Shown here one piece after another: positions 15,865 to 23,776 of a stretch of DNA of 32,226 nucleotides (its first letter is position 1; each line of letters starts with the position of its first letter). The DNA comes from Sphingomonadales bacterium BRH_c3 (GTDB taxonomy: Bacteria > Pseudomonadota > Alphaproteobacteria > Sphingomonadales > Sphingomonadaceae). The notes beneath the pieces were generated by a model. That model did not search any database and had not been told where the DNA came from. It saw nothing but the letters and a program-made list of their open reading frames with translations. The stretch is taken from NCBI GenBank assembly GCA_001515985.1, contig LOET01000115.1, positions 1 through 32,226 of the forward strand, read 5' to 3'. The position numbers were made by a program, and so were the translations under genes.

Positions 15865-17127
15865 CTATCCGGCGTTGGCGGGAGTTTCGATAGCCGGCGC
15901 ACCGCGCTGGCGGGCTGCATATTCTTCAGCTCCACGCAGCGCCTTGAGCGCGTTGCGCAGCGAGATTTTTTCCAGATCGGCCTGGCTGTAACCGCGCCGC
16001 GCGAGTTCTGCGAACAAGGCCGGATAGCCTGATACATCTTCCATGCCCACCGGGCCGGTCGGCATCCCGTCATAATCGCCCCCGATCCCGATATGGTCGA
16101 TCCCGGCTACGCCGCGAATGTGATCTATATGGTCGGCCATGTCGGAAATGGTCGATTGCGGCGCCGGATTGGCATTGTTCCAGGCCTCCATTCCCGCAGC
16201 GACACGATCAGGCTGGCCCTGGAACAGAGCCGCCAACCGGGCGTTTTCAGCCCTCTGCGCGGCCTGATGCTGGCGCAATTCCTCTGTGATGAACCATGGC
16301 AGGGCGACCACCATCACCACCCCGCCGTTTTCAGGCAGGCGGGCCAGCACACTGTCGGGCACATTGCGGGCATGGCCGTTCACCGCCCGCGCGCCGGAAT
16401 GGCTGAAGATCACCGGAGCCTGCGCAACATCAAGCACATCGTGCATGGTCTTCTCGCTCACATGGCTCAAATCGACCTGCATGCCGATGCGGTTCATCTC
16501 GCGCACGACATTGCGTCCAAAATCGGTCAAGCCATCATGCTCGGGTGTGTCGGTGGCGCTGTCGGCCCAGGGCGTGTTCATCGAGTGGGTCAGCGTCATG
16601 TAGCGCGCACCCAGATCATACATCTGGCGCAGCACGGCGAGGCTGGAGCCGATCGAATGCCCGCCTTCCATGCCCAGCAGCGAAGCGATCTTGCCCGCTG
16701 CCAGCGCCGCTTCGACATCATCTGCCGTCAAAGCCAGCTGCATATCATCGGGGTTGCCTGCAACCAGCCGCTTGGCGACGTCGATCTGTTCGATCGTCAT
16801 CTGCACCGCCTCGGGTTCCTTGAGTGAGGCTGGCACATAAACCGACCAATATTGCGCGCCGACTTTGCCAAGGCGCAGGCGTGCAAGATCGGTGTGCATC
16901 GTGGCTCCTTCCGGATGAGTGGAGCCGGTTTCGCCGGTATCGTGGAAGTCAAACTGGTTGATGACGTTGTTGAACCGCGCGCGAAGCTGCATCGGTACGT
17001 CATTGTGCCCGTCCCATACCGGCGAGGCGTCCAGCGCGGCCGAGGCCACTTCCTCGGCATTTTGCGCGGCAGCGACTGTGGGGATGACCGCCATGGCAGC
17101 GGCAACGCATAGCGTGAACGGTTTCAT
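15865..17127 (-). CDS. Membrane dipeptidase family M19 (renal dipeptidase-like), exported
   Basis: The 420-residue protein starts with a Sec signal peptide (cleavage near VAAAQ, residue 22). M19 metal-site motifs follow in order: WDGHND (His41, Asp43), LGMEGGH (bridging Glu), LTHS, DLSH, FSHSGARA and IGGDYDG. The family are zinc dipeptidases that cleave dipeptides, including D-amino-acid types, in the periplasm. GGAG six nt before ATG 17127 fixes the start; the frame is open for 70 codons upstream but without family similarity. It is likely to act in nutrient or cell-wall peptide breakdown. Confidence 0.92.
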   Translation of the reverse strand: MKPFTLCVAAAMAVIPTVAAAQNAEEVASAALDASPVWDGHNDVPMQLRARFNNVINQFDFHDTGETGSTHPEGATMHTDLARLRLGKVGAQYWSVYVPASLKEPEAVQMTIEQIDVAKRLVAGNPDDMQLALTADDVEAALAAGKIASLLGMEGGHSIGSSLAVLRQMYDLGARYMTLTHSMNTPWADSATDTPEHDGLTDFGRNVVREMNRIGMQVDLSHVSEKTMHDVLDVAQAPVIFSHSGARAVNGHARNVPDSVLARLPENGGVVMVVALPWFITEELRQHQAAQRAENARLAALFQGQPDRVAAGMEAWNNANPAPQSTISDMADHIDHIRGVAGIDHIGIGGDYDGMPTGPVGMEDVSGYPALFAELARRGYSQADLEKISLRNALKALRGAEEYAARQRGAPAIETPANAG

Positions 17128-17308
17128 CAAGGACTCCCGCAGATGATGTTCCGAAACATGTATGTCCGGCGCGCCATTACGCATGCTGGCACGCTGGAAT
17201 TCAGGCGCAAAGCGCGGATGGCTGCAGATTGCTTCAACAGTGAAGACACGACCCTGCGCGCCAGAAGTGGCGCTTGCCGCACGCGCGGCATGCCAACACG
17301 GGGTGAAG

Positions 17309-17342
17309 GGGCGGCGCCTCCCTGATGGGGCAGGCACCGCCC
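17309..17342 (-). terminator. Strong hairpin downstream of the SWIB gene
   Basis: An 11-bp stem (one G-U on the minus-strand RNA), extended by three more pairs past a bulge, lies about 10 nt after the SWIB stop. Its arms are GGGCGGTGCCT and AGGCGCCGCCC on the minus strand. There is no T-tract. It probably ends SWIB transcription or protects its 3' end. Confidence 0.45.
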
Positions 17343-17352
17343 GATCAACTTA

Positions 17353-17598
17353 TCAGCTAAGGTGCTTTGAAACCGCAGCTGTCATCTTGAACATCGAGAT
17401 CTGAGCGTTGCCGATCACCGCGCCAAGCTTGGCATCGGGATTGATCTGACGCTTATCCGTCTTGTCCTGCAGGCCATTGGCCTTGATGTATTCCCACACT
17501 TTCGAAGTGACTTGGGCGCGGGTCAAAGGACCCTTGCCGATCACTGCCTCCAGAGCGGGCGACAGGGTCACGGGCTTTTGCAGCGCGTTTCCAGCCAT
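17353..17598 (-). CDS. SWIB/MDM2-domain protein
   Basis: The 81-residue protein consists almost wholly of a SWIB domain: LSPALEAVIGKGPLTRAQVTSKVWEYIKANGLQD, then KRQINPDAKLGAVIG and a final M-F-K-M-T-hydrophobic helix. In eukaryotes the domain is part of chromatin remodellers; in chlamydiae it occurs with topoisomerase or alone and is linked to DNA condensation. Stand-alone copies are known in proteobacteria, where their role is unclear. AGGA seven nt before the ATG selects 17598 over a TTG two codons upstream. It lies 27 nt downstream of the PEBP gene on the same strand, so the two may share a transcript. Confidence 0.9.
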   Translation of the reverse strand: MAGNALQKPVTLSPALEAVIGKGPLTRAQVTSKVWEYIKANGLQDKTDKRQINPDAKLGAVIGNAQISMFKMTAAVSKHLS

Positions 17599-17625
17599 GT
17601 TCAATTCCTTTCCTTGTTATGGCCG

Positions 17626-18243
17626 TTACAATTCGGCGTCGTCATCTTCCCGGTCTTCCTCGTCATCCTGCGACCGGGTGTATTGGGCAACCAGCAACGC
17701 GCTGGCGACAACCTGCCCTTCCATCGTTGCGAGCAGGTCTTCCCGCGATGCCCCCGGCATGAGGGTCAGCGGCAGTTCGAGCGCAAACAACTGGAATACG
17801 AAATAATGGGTCTCACCGTCCGGCAGATCCGGCAGCAGCCATTCTGAATTGCCAAGCGAGTTCTTGCCGGTGCGCGGCGGAACTTCGCCTTCGAGCAGCT
17901 TGCCGCGCTGGCCCGCAAGGCCCCACACCAGCCAATGGCAGCGCGGCTCTGAACCGCCGGTGGTCGCATCTTCGACTATTACGACCAGTTCCTGCGCGCC
18001 TGGCGGAGGGGCCGTCCATTCGAGCGGTGGGGCAACCGCATCTTCCTCGTCTGCGGTAAAGCAGGGATCGAGTTCGGCGCCCGGGCGAAAGGCGGGGCTG
18101 GTCAGTTCGAATCCGCCGCGCCCCAGCGAACGCTCATTCCCGACGCGCGCAATGGCCAGCCCGCCGTGGCGGGCGGCAGGCGGCAAGGCGGATTGGAGCC
18201 ATTGAGGCAGGTCGGTCACGTTACTGAAGTCCCTCTCACGCAA
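17626..18243 (-). CDS. YbhB/YbcL (PEBP) family protein
   Basis: The 205-residue protein shows the Raf-kinase-inhibitor-like pattern of bacterial YbhB/YbcL proteins: FELTSPAFRPG, PPLEWTAPP and VVIVEDAT near the ligand site, then CHWLVWGL, where family members often have H-W, and a later LPDGETHYFVFQLFAL. No signal peptide is visible, so it is probably cytoplasmic. The C-terminal 15 residues are almost all Asp, Glu and Arg. Ligand and role are unknown for most of the family. Confidence 0.87.
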   Translation of the reverse strand: MRERDFSNVTDLPQWLQSALPPAARHGGLAIARVGNERSLGRGGFELTSPAFRPGAELDPCFTADEEDAVAPPLEWTAPPPGAQELVVIVEDATTGGSEPRCHWLVWGLAGQRGKLLEGEVPPRTGKNSLGNSEWLLPDLPDGETHYFVFQLFALELPLTLMPGASREDLLATMEGQVVASALLVAQYTRSQDDEEDREDDDAEL

Positions 18244-18327
18244 TATTTGAACCCAAAACTAGGGGTTTCCATCCGGCGTGACGAGGTGATTAAGGCAAAT
18301 TTACACCGGTTTTGGGCCCGAATCTGT

Positions 18328-18358
18328 GGGTAATTCGGCCTGAAATGGCGAATTACCC
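18328..18358. promoter_or_regulatory. 10-bp inverted repeat in a divergent control region
   Basis: GGGTAATTCG (18328-18337) and CGAATTACCC (18349-18358) are perfect inverted copies with an 11-nt spacer. The centre-to-centre distance is 21 nt, two helical turns, as for a dimeric regulator. It lies about 105 nt before the S41 protease start and 85 nt from the divergent PEBP gene start. An RNA hairpin is the alternative. Confidence 0.45.
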
Positions 18359-18464
18359 CCTAGAGTGCCATTTGTGCGGGGATTGCCCGCTTGTCGACAT
18401 GTCGGCATTCTGTGCGCGATCCAAGCCTCCAGTCGCCGGATCCGGTCAATCGAAGAGGGAAAAA

Positions 18465-19898
18465 ATGGGTATCGGTCGTACAACCCTAACCGCCACGCTG
18501 GCATTTTCGCTCGTAGCCTGCGGCGGTGGCGGAAGCAGCCCTCCTGGCGGTGGCGCTACGCCTACACCCACGCCTACGCCCACACCCACGGCTTGCTCGG
18601 TGCGCGATCGCCAGGACTGGAGCTTTGCGGTCATCGATGAATGGTATCTGTTCCCGACCCTGCTCAACCGCAATGCCAATCCGGCAAGTTTTGCCACGGT
18701 GCAGGATTATATTGATGCGTTGGTTGCGCCGGCGCGTGACCAGGGGCGTGACCGCTTCTTCACCTTCATAACCTCGAAAAGCGAGGAAGAGGCACTGATA
18801 AATTCGGGTGCCAGCGCGGGTTTTGGTGTGCGGCTGGGTTATGACACGGTCAACAACCGGGTATTCGTGATCGAGGCTTTCGAGAATGCGCCCGGCCTGG
18901 CCGCAGGGCTCGACCGGGGCACGGAACTGCTGGCGATCGGCACCAGCAGCAGCAATCTGCAATCGGTCTCCTCGCTGATGGCCGCGGGTGGCCCGCAAGC
19001 TGTGATCGATGCCTTGGGGCCATCAGAATCTGGGGTAACGCGCGTCATCCAGTTCCGCACCGCAGCCGGGGCAACGCTTGAGCGAAGCATCGCCAAGACC
19101 AACTTCTCGCTTGACCCGGTGTCTGATCGTTATGGTGTGCGGATCATCGACGATGCAGGCAAGAAGGTCGGCTATCTCAACCTGCGTACCTTTATCGTAG
19201 ACAGTGCGGATGCTGACCTGCGGGCCGCGTTCCAGCAGTTCAAGGACCAGGGCGTCACCGAACTGATCATTGACTTCCGCTATAATGGCGGCGGTTTGGT
19301 GCGGATCGCCGATCTGATGGGTGATCTGATGAATGCCGGCAGGATCGGGCAAGTCTGGTCGAAAACCATTGTGCGCGATTCGAAGGCGGCGCAATTCAAC
19401 GAGACAACCAATATCGCTGCACAACCGCAATCGATCACGCCCACCAGGGTAGCTTTCATCGGGCGCGGCGGCACCGCATCGGCCAGCGAGCTGGTTATCA
19501 ATTCCATGCTGCCTTACCTTGGCAACAACGTTGCGCTGGTGGGCACCAATACATTCGGCAAGCCGGTTGGCCAGTTCGGCTTCGACCGCGACGAGTGCGA
19601 TGACCGCTTGCGCGCAGTCACTTTCAAAACCGTGAATGCGGATGATGCAGGCGACTATTTCGGTGGGCTGGCCGATGTCGTGCCCAACACCTGCCGCGCC
19701 AACGATGATATCTTCACTCAGCTGGGCGAGCCGACCGAGGCATCAATCGCCACCGCGCTCGATTTTCTTGCCGGTCGCAGCTGCACCGCCATCGCGGCCG
19801 AGGGTGTTCGCACCACGCAGGCTGCGGGCGCAGAACGGCTCTTGCTGCAACCCCGGCGCCCAAATGCCGCGCAATATCAGGTCCCAGGATTATTCTGA
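18465..19898 (+). CDS. Lipoprotein S41-family (C-terminal processing type) protease
   Basis: The 477-residue protein has a signal peptide with lipobox LVAC (Cys19), a Gly/Ser then Pro-Thr linker (20-42), an N-terminal helical part and a PDZ-like region (about 118-190, FGVRLGYD to EAFENAPGLAAGLDRGTELLAI). The S41 core follows, with GYLNLRTF, DFRYNGGG, the catalytic Ser341 in TASASE and Lys366 25 residues later (TFGKPVG), matching the Ser-Lys dyad spacing of the family. It is an envelope-anchored protease for unstructured C-termini or damaged proteins. GAGGGA before ATG 18465 sets the start. Confidence 0.9.
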   Translation: MGIGRTTLTATLAFSLVACGGGGSSPPGGGATPTPTPTPTPTACSVRDRQDWSFAVIDEWYLFPTLLNRNANPASFATVQDYIDALVAPARDQGRDRFFTFITSKSEEEALINSGASAGFGVRLGYDTVNNRVFVIEAFENAPGLAAGLDRGTELLAIGTSSSNLQSVSSLMAAGGPQAVIDALGPSESGVTRVIQFRTAAGATLERSIAKTNFSLDPVSDRYGVRIIDDAGKKVGYLNLRTFIVDSADADLRAAFQQFKDQGVTELIIDFRYNGGGLVRIADLMGDLMNAGRIGQVWSKTIVRDSKAAQFNETTNIAAQPQSITPTRVAFIGRGGTASASELVINSMLPYLGNNVALVGTNTFGKPVGQFGFDRDECDDRLRAVTFKTVNADDAGDYFGGLADVVPNTCRANDDIFTQLGEPTEASIATALDFLAGRSCTAIAAEGVRTTQAAGAERLLLQPRRPNAAQYQVPGLF

Positions 19899-19900
19899 CG

Positions 19901-20266
19901 CTAATCCGCGCTCGCATCGGTGCGCGTGAATAGGAACACCAGGAAACCGAAGGCGAACAGCGCATCGCCAGCCAGCACCGCCGCGATCAGCGAGCCGCCT
20001 TCACCGGCAAATTCGCGTGGGCCAAGCAGCGCAACCACGCCAACCTTCCCCAGCACGCCCGCCCACAGCACACGGCCATAGCGCAGCGGATCGGTCGCCA
20101 CGATCAGGTAGACCAGCCCGAAGGAAAAGACGAGCAGGCCGATGGTCCGGCCGTCGATCGTCGATTCGGGAACCAGCATGCCCGCCAGCCCGATCGCAAA
20201 ATTGTATGCGGCGGCAATCCAGAAGAACATCCGCCAGCCGCGCCCTGCATCTCCATGTGAACTCAT
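19901..20266 (-). CDS. Four-helix integral membrane protein of unknown function
   Basis: The 121-residue protein has four hydrophobic segments (about 15-35, 43-58, 67-84 and 94-112) separated by short loops, and a short charged tail. It contains the patterns WRMFFWIAAAYNFAIGLAGM and GRTIGLLVFSFGLVYLIVA, known from small hypothetical inner-membrane proteins of alphaproteobacteria. GGAG ten nt before ATG 20266 overlaps the end of the upstream lipoprotein gene; a TTG two codons earlier is possible. With only two bases between the genes, they form one operon. Confidence 0.75.
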   Translation of the reverse strand: MSSHGDAGRGWRMFFWIAAAYNFAIGLAGMLVPESTIDGRTIGLLVFSFGLVYLIVATDPLRYGRVLWAGVLGKVGVVALLGPREFAGEGGSLIAAVLAGDALFAFGFLVFLFTRTDASAD

Positions 20267-20268
20267 GT

Positions 20269-20697
20269 TCAAGGTGCTCCTTCGCCCGTGAAAGGTTGTT
20301 GGTCAGTATAGGCGCAGCCATTGAGCTGCGTTTCGCCGATAGTGAGCGTGACCGTGTAGGGATAGCTGCGATCGCTCATATTGTCGGAGCATTCGCCCGG
20401 CGTCACCGCCATCAGCAGCGGCACACCATCCAGCGTGCCGTTGAAACCCAGCCCGCCATTGCCGGCAAACCGGGAGACTTCGATGATTGTCCCCTCGATG
20501 TTCTCAGGCGTCGAATAAGTCATGGTCGAACCGGCAACCTTGGCGCTCCAGAACGGCTCGTTGCCCAGCGCCGTGATCGTCTCATTTTCGCCTATGCCAT
20601 CAAACTGCGGTACATCGCCTGGCGCCGGGTCGGCCCCTTGCGAACACCCTGCCAGCAGCAATAAAGCCGCAGCTGTTATTGGCTTCGTGCCTGCCAT
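20269..20697 (-). CDS. Putative lipoprotein, COG3650-like
   Basis: The 142-residue protein has a lipoprotein signal with LLAGC (Cys18). The mature part contains ALGNEPFWSAKV, the E-P-F-W signature of the COG3650 group, and GVPLLMAVTPGECSDNMSDRSYPY, ending in LNGCAY. Cys residues in GEC and NGC could form a disulphide. Members are periplasmic lipoproteins of unknown function, often near META/HslJ or heat-shock-type genes. It is upstream of, and almost touches, a membrane-protein gene. Confidence 0.8.
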   Translation of the reverse strand: MAGTKPITAAALLLLAGCSQGADPAPGDVPQFDGIGENETITALGNEPFWSAKVAGSTMTYSTPENIEGTIIEVSRFAGNGGLGFNGTLDGVPLLMAVTPGECSDNMSDRSYPYTVTLTIGETQLNGCAYTDQQPFTGEGAP

Positions 20698-20810
20698 TGA
20701 AGCGATTCCCCTCCCCCGTCTCGAAGGTGGCAGTTAAGCCATTGCGCCCGTTGCGTCACCCCCCCTGTTGCTAACGGGTAGAGTTTTCGGCGGTGTGTGT
20801 TTTGGCTGAA

Positions 20811-20839
20811 TTGCCAGGGTTGTTTTCGCGCAAGATACT
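20811..20839 (+). promoter_or_regulatory. Candidate promoter of the YjdM-like gene
   Basis: TTGCCA (20811-20816) and GATACT (20834-20839) are 17 nt apart, 49 nt before the start codon. Both boxes are moderate matches. Confidence 0.35.
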
Positions 20840-20888
20840 GGAAAGTTCTGCCTGCAAGTGCCAAGGCGCCCCGCGAAGGAGCTCAAGG

Positions 20889-21197
20889 ATGGCCGATAGC
20901 AACGAAGACTATGTCTACGACGAGGTAAGCGGTGAATGGATGCCTGCGTCCGAATTCGCCGCCGCGCAGGCCGCAGCCGATGCAGTTGAGGTGCGTGACG
21001 CGGTGGGTAATCTGCTGGCTGATGGCGATCAGGTGACGTTGATCAAGGATCTCGAGGTCAAGGGTGCGGGTCAGACGCTGAAGCAAGGCACGCTGATCAA
21101 GAGCATCCGGCTCACCGGTGACGCGCAAGAGATCGACTGCAAGTATCCTGGAATCAAGGGGCTGGTGCTGCGCGCGGAGTTCGTCAAGAAACGGTAG
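20889..21197 (+). CDS. YjdM/PhnA-family protein without zinc-ribbon cysteines
   Basis: The 102-residue protein has the C-terminal domain of YjdM (once called PhnA): RDAVGNLLADGDQVTLIKDLEVKG, then LKQGTLIKSIRLTG and IDCKYPGIKGLVLRAEFVKKR. Typical members carry an N-terminal zinc ribbon with four Cys (C-x2-C ... C-x2-C). Here that part reads EDYVYDEVSGEWMPASEF, with the same Tyr/Trp spacing but no Cys. A phosphonate role was assumed for the family from E. coli gene position and is not established. GGAG precedes ATG 20889 by eight nt. Confidence 0.87.
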   Translation: MADSNEDYVYDEVSGEWMPASEFAAAQAAADAVEVRDAVGNLLADGDQVTLIKDLEVKGAGQTLKQGTLIKSIRLTGDAQEIDCKYPGIKGLVLRAEFVKKR

Positions 21198-21228
21198 GGC
21201 CGCCGACTGGCTATTTGCAGCGTCGCCG

Positions 21229-21864
21229 CTACTCCATAAGTGTGCGCACGAACGGGATCAGCCCCGTCTGGCGGGTGCGGCGCATCCGTTCGGCGTGCAG
21301 GATTTCCCGCACCTTGACGAAGCATTGGTCTACATCGTCATTGACCACGACATAGTCATATTCCGCCCAGTGGCTGATCTCGCCGCGGGCGCGCTCCATC
21401 CGGGTGTCGATCACTTCACCGCTATCCTGCCCGCGGCTTTCGAGGCGGCGGCGCAATTCGGCCAGACTGGGCGGCAGGATGAACACGCTGACCACATCCT
21501 GCTGGTCTTTCTGGTAGAGCTGCTGGGTGCCCTGCCAGTCGATATCGAACAGGAAATCCTGCCCTTCTTTCAGCCCCTTGCGGATATAACCCTTGGGCGT
21601 GCCGTACCGGTAGCCGAACACCGTCGCCCATTCGTAGAATTCGTCTTCGGCGATCATCCGGTCAAACTTCTCGTCGCTGACGAAATGATAGTCGACCCCA
21701 TCGACTTCGCCCGGGCGGCGCGGGCGCGTGGTGGCTGAAACCGACAGCTTGACCTCTTCATCTGCCATCAGCAGCATGTGCGAGATCGTGGTCTTGCCTG
21801 CGCCCGAAGGCGAGGAAAGGATGAACATCAGTCCGCGGCGTTGGAGAGCATCTTGGTTGGCCAT
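21229..21864 (-). CDS. gmk: Guanylate kinase
   Basis: The 211-residue enzyme phosphorylates GMP to GDP with ATP. The P-loop SSPSGAGKTT is near residue 18. SATTRPRRPGEVDGVDYHFVS, the GMP-binding segment with Ser, Arg and Tyr ligands, and DFLFDIDWQGTQQL follow, then the lid (RRLESRGQDSGEVIDTRM). Length and order match bacterial Gmk. It lies 58 nt downstream of sspB on the same strand. The spacer holds a perfect 12-bp palindrome (GCGCTGCAGCGC, 21902-21913). Confidence 0.96.
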   Translation of the reverse strand: MANQDALQRRGLMFILSSPSGAGKTTISHMLLMADEEVKLSVSATTRPRRPGEVDGVDYHFVSDEKFDRMIAEDEFYEWATVFGYRYGTPKGYIRKGLKEGQDFLFDIDWQGTQQLYQKDQQDVVSVFILPPSLAELRRRLESRGQDSGEVIDTRMERARGEISHWAEYDYVVVNDDVDQCFVKVREILHAERMRRTRQTGLIPFVRTLME

Positions 21865-21922
21865 GTGTGCTGTTGGCGCAAAGAGGGGTGCGGAATCAAG
21901 TGCGCTGCAGCGCGCAATCGAC

Positions 21923-22426
21923 CTATTTCTTGCGCCCGAAATCGACCGTCACGACGTTTGAGCCGTCATCGCCGCTGGGCGGGCTGTCATCATCGCCGTC
22001 AACGGACCCGTCATTTTCGGCATTGTCATGCGCTTCAGGCTCAAGGTCGGGCGCTGTGGCCTGAAACTGCAGGCCGAAATCGACTGCCGGATCGACGAAA
22101 GCGGTGATCGCGCTGAACGGAACGTTGAGCTTGGCCGGAATCTGGTTGAAGCTGAGCCCGACGGAGAATCCATCTTCGCGAACTTCCAGATCCCAGAACT
22201 TGTTCTGCAGCACGATGGTCATTTCATCGGGGAAACGTTCGCTCAGCTGCGGCGGTATCGAAACGCCGGCAGCGCCGGTCTTGAAGGTAATGTAGAAATG
22301 GTGATTGCCCGGCAATTCGCTGCCCGATTGCACGATTTCGCCCAGAACGCGGCCTACCACCGCGCGCAGGGCTTCCTGCACGATTTCGTCGTAAGGGATC
22401 AGGCTATCAGGCGTTTCTTCACTCAT
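21923..22426 (-). CDS. sspB: ClpXP adaptor SspB, alphaproteobacterial type
   Basis: The 167-residue protein has the SspB substrate-binding domain: IPYDEIVQEALRAVVGRVL, GNHHFYITFKTGAAGVSIPPQL, MTIVLQNKFWDLEV and FSVGLSFNQIPAKLNVPFSAITAFVDPAVDFGLQF. An acidic, disordered linker leads to a short basic tail (VVTVDFGRKK) that fits the ClpX-binding motif. SspB hands ssrA-tagged and other proteins to ClpXP. The frame is open far upstream through hisB, but only the part from ATG 22426 is family-like. There is no Shine-Dalgarno sequence; see the promoter entry. Confidence 0.93.
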   Translation of the reverse strand: MSEETPDSLIPYDEIVQEALRAVVGRVLGEIVQSGSELPGNHHFYITFKTGAAGVSIPPQLSERFPDEMTIVLQNKFWDLEVREDGFSVGLSFNQIPAKLNVPFSAITAFVDPAVDFGLQFQATAPDLEPEAHDNAENDGSVDGDDDSPPSGDDGSNVVTVDFGRKK

Positions 22427-22435
22427 ATCGCGTGA

Positions 22436-22464
22436 ATCGTGGCGCTGTGTGCGCCGCTGGTCAA
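22436..22464 (-). promoter_or_regulatory. Candidate sspB promoter, near-leaderless
   Basis: On the minus strand TTGACC is followed after 17 nt by CACGAT, nine nt before the sspB ATG. Transcription would start only a few bases before the start codon, which fits the lack of a ribosome-binding site. The -10 box is weak. Confidence 0.35.
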
Positions 22465-22500
22465 GCGGCAATCGACACACTTGTTGTGGATCGCGAATGC

Positions 22501-22528
22501 TTGCACGCGGCGGCAGAGCGCCTATAGC
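22501..22528 (+). promoter_or_regulatory. Candidate hisB promoter, leaderless
   Basis: TTGCAC and TATAGC are 16 nt apart, and only six bases (GCCCCC) separate the -10 box from ATG 22535. The expected transcription start falls on or next to the ATG. No purine-rich ribosome-binding site is present. Confidence 0.45.
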
Positions 22529-22534
22529 GCCCCC

Positions 22535-23128
22535 ATGCGCACTGGCAGGATCGAACGCAATACCGCCGAAACCAGGATCCTTGTCGAGGTCAACCTCGAC
22601 GGGACAGGCAATTATGACGTTGCCACCGGGATCGGCTTTCTCGATCACATGGTCGAACAATTCTCCAAACACTCGCTGATCGATGTCAGAATGAAGGTGA
22701 CGGGCGATCTGCACGTCGACCAGCATCACACCACTGAAGACAGCGCGCTGGCGCTGGGCCAGGCGATCACCCAGGCGCTCGGCGACAAGGCAGGTATCGG
22801 GCGTTACGGCAGCGCCTATTCGCCGATGGACGAAACGCTTAGCCGGGTCGCGCTCGACATTTCCGGGCGCCCCTATTTCGTATGGAAGGCGGGATTTACC
22901 CAGGAACGCCTCGGTGAATGGGATACCGAGCTGATCGAGCACTGGTTTCATTCGGTGGCGCAGAGTGCGGGCCTGACGCTGCATATCGAGCTGCTTTACG
23001 GCACCAACAACCACCATATCTGCGAAAGCATCTACAAGGGCTTCGCTCGCGCGATGCGTTCCGCGGTCGAGCTTGACCCGCGCAAGGGTGGAGCGATTCC
23101 GTCAACGAAGGGCCAACTGGGCGGGTAG
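22535..23128 (+). CDS. hisB: Imidazoleglycerol-phosphate dehydratase
   Basis: The 197-residue monofunctional enzyme converts imidazole-glycerol phosphate to imidazole-acetol phosphate in histidine synthesis. It shows the two HH..E metal motifs: [13 protein letters not shown] and [17 protein letters not shown], plus [11 protein letters not shown] and [19 protein letters not shown]. The ending PSTKGQL is the family norm. The start at [10 protein letters not shown] is supported by family length; upstream codons lack similarity. One base separates it from hisH. Confidence 0.96.
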   Translation: MRTGRIERNTAETRILVEVNLDGTGNYDVATGIGFLDHMVEQFSKHSLIDVRMKVTGDLHVDQHHTTEDSALALGQAITQALGDKAGIGRYGSAYSPMDETLSRVALDISGRPYFVWKAGFTQERLGEWDTELIEHWFHSVAQSAGLTLHIELLYGTNNHHICESIYKGFARAMRSAVELDPRKGGAIPSTKGQLGG

Positions 23129-23129
23129 A

Positions 23130-23759
23130 ATGGCCGAGGCTCTGGCCCTGATCGATTACGGCGCGGGCAATCTCCACTCGGTGCACAACGCACTGATGGC
23201 TGCGGGAGCAGAGCATGTCGCGGTCACCGACGATCCGGATCTGGTGCGCGGCGCGCGGCGGATCGTGCTGCCTGGTGTGGGCAGCTTCATGGCCTGCGCC
23301 AAGGGGCTGCGCTCCATTCCCGGCATGGTGGAGGCGCTGGAAGAGCGGGTTTTGCAGCACGGCGTTCCGTTCCTGGGCATTTGTGTGGGGATGCAGCTGC
23401 TTGCCACCCGCGGGCTTGAGCACGGCAGCACGCGCGGGCTCGGCTGGATCGGCGGCGACGTCGAACTGATCGAGCCTGCCGACCCCTCAATCAAGGTGCC
23501 GCATATGGGCTGGAACGATGTTGCGCTGCTGCCCCATGCGCGCAATCACCCAGTGCTGGAGGAAGGCGAAGCCTATTTTCTCCATTCCTATCACTTCGCG
23601 GTAAGCGAGGGGCATGACGTGGCGGCGATGACCGATCACGGCGAGGGGCTGGTTGCAGCGGTTGCGCGCGACAATATCATTGGGGTGCAGTTCCATCCCG
23701 AGAAGAGTCAGGCCTATGGGCTGGCGACGCTGGAAAGGTTTCTCGAATGGCGGCCATGA
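23130..23759 (+). CDS. hisH: Imidazole glycerol phosphate synthase, glutaminase subunit
   Basis: The 209-residue class I amidotransferase supplies ammonia to HisF. LIDYGAGNLHSV opens it, LPGVGSF (48-53) and GICVGMQLL hold nucleophile Cys85, and VQFHPEKSQ gives His189 and Glu191 of the triad. It begins two bases after the hisB stop, so the genes are co-translated. The gene is followed by a palindromic element before hisA. Confidence 0.95.
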   Translation: MAEALALIDYGAGNLHSVHNALMAAGAEHVAVTDDPDLVRGARRIVLPGVGSFMACAKGLRSIPGMVEALEERVLQHGVPFLGICVGMQLLATRGLEHGSTRGLGWIGGDVELIEPADPSIKVPHMGWNDVALLPHARNHPVLEEGEAYFLHSYHFAVSEGHDVAAMTDHGEGLVAAVARDNIIGVQFHPEKSQAYGLATLERFLEWRP

Positions 23760-23776
23760 TTGTGATCGCGGCACCG

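Noticed and set aside
22427..23017. Long N-terminal extension of SspB through hisB
   Set aside because: It is antisense to hisB and unlike SspB; the family sequence begins at ATG 22426.
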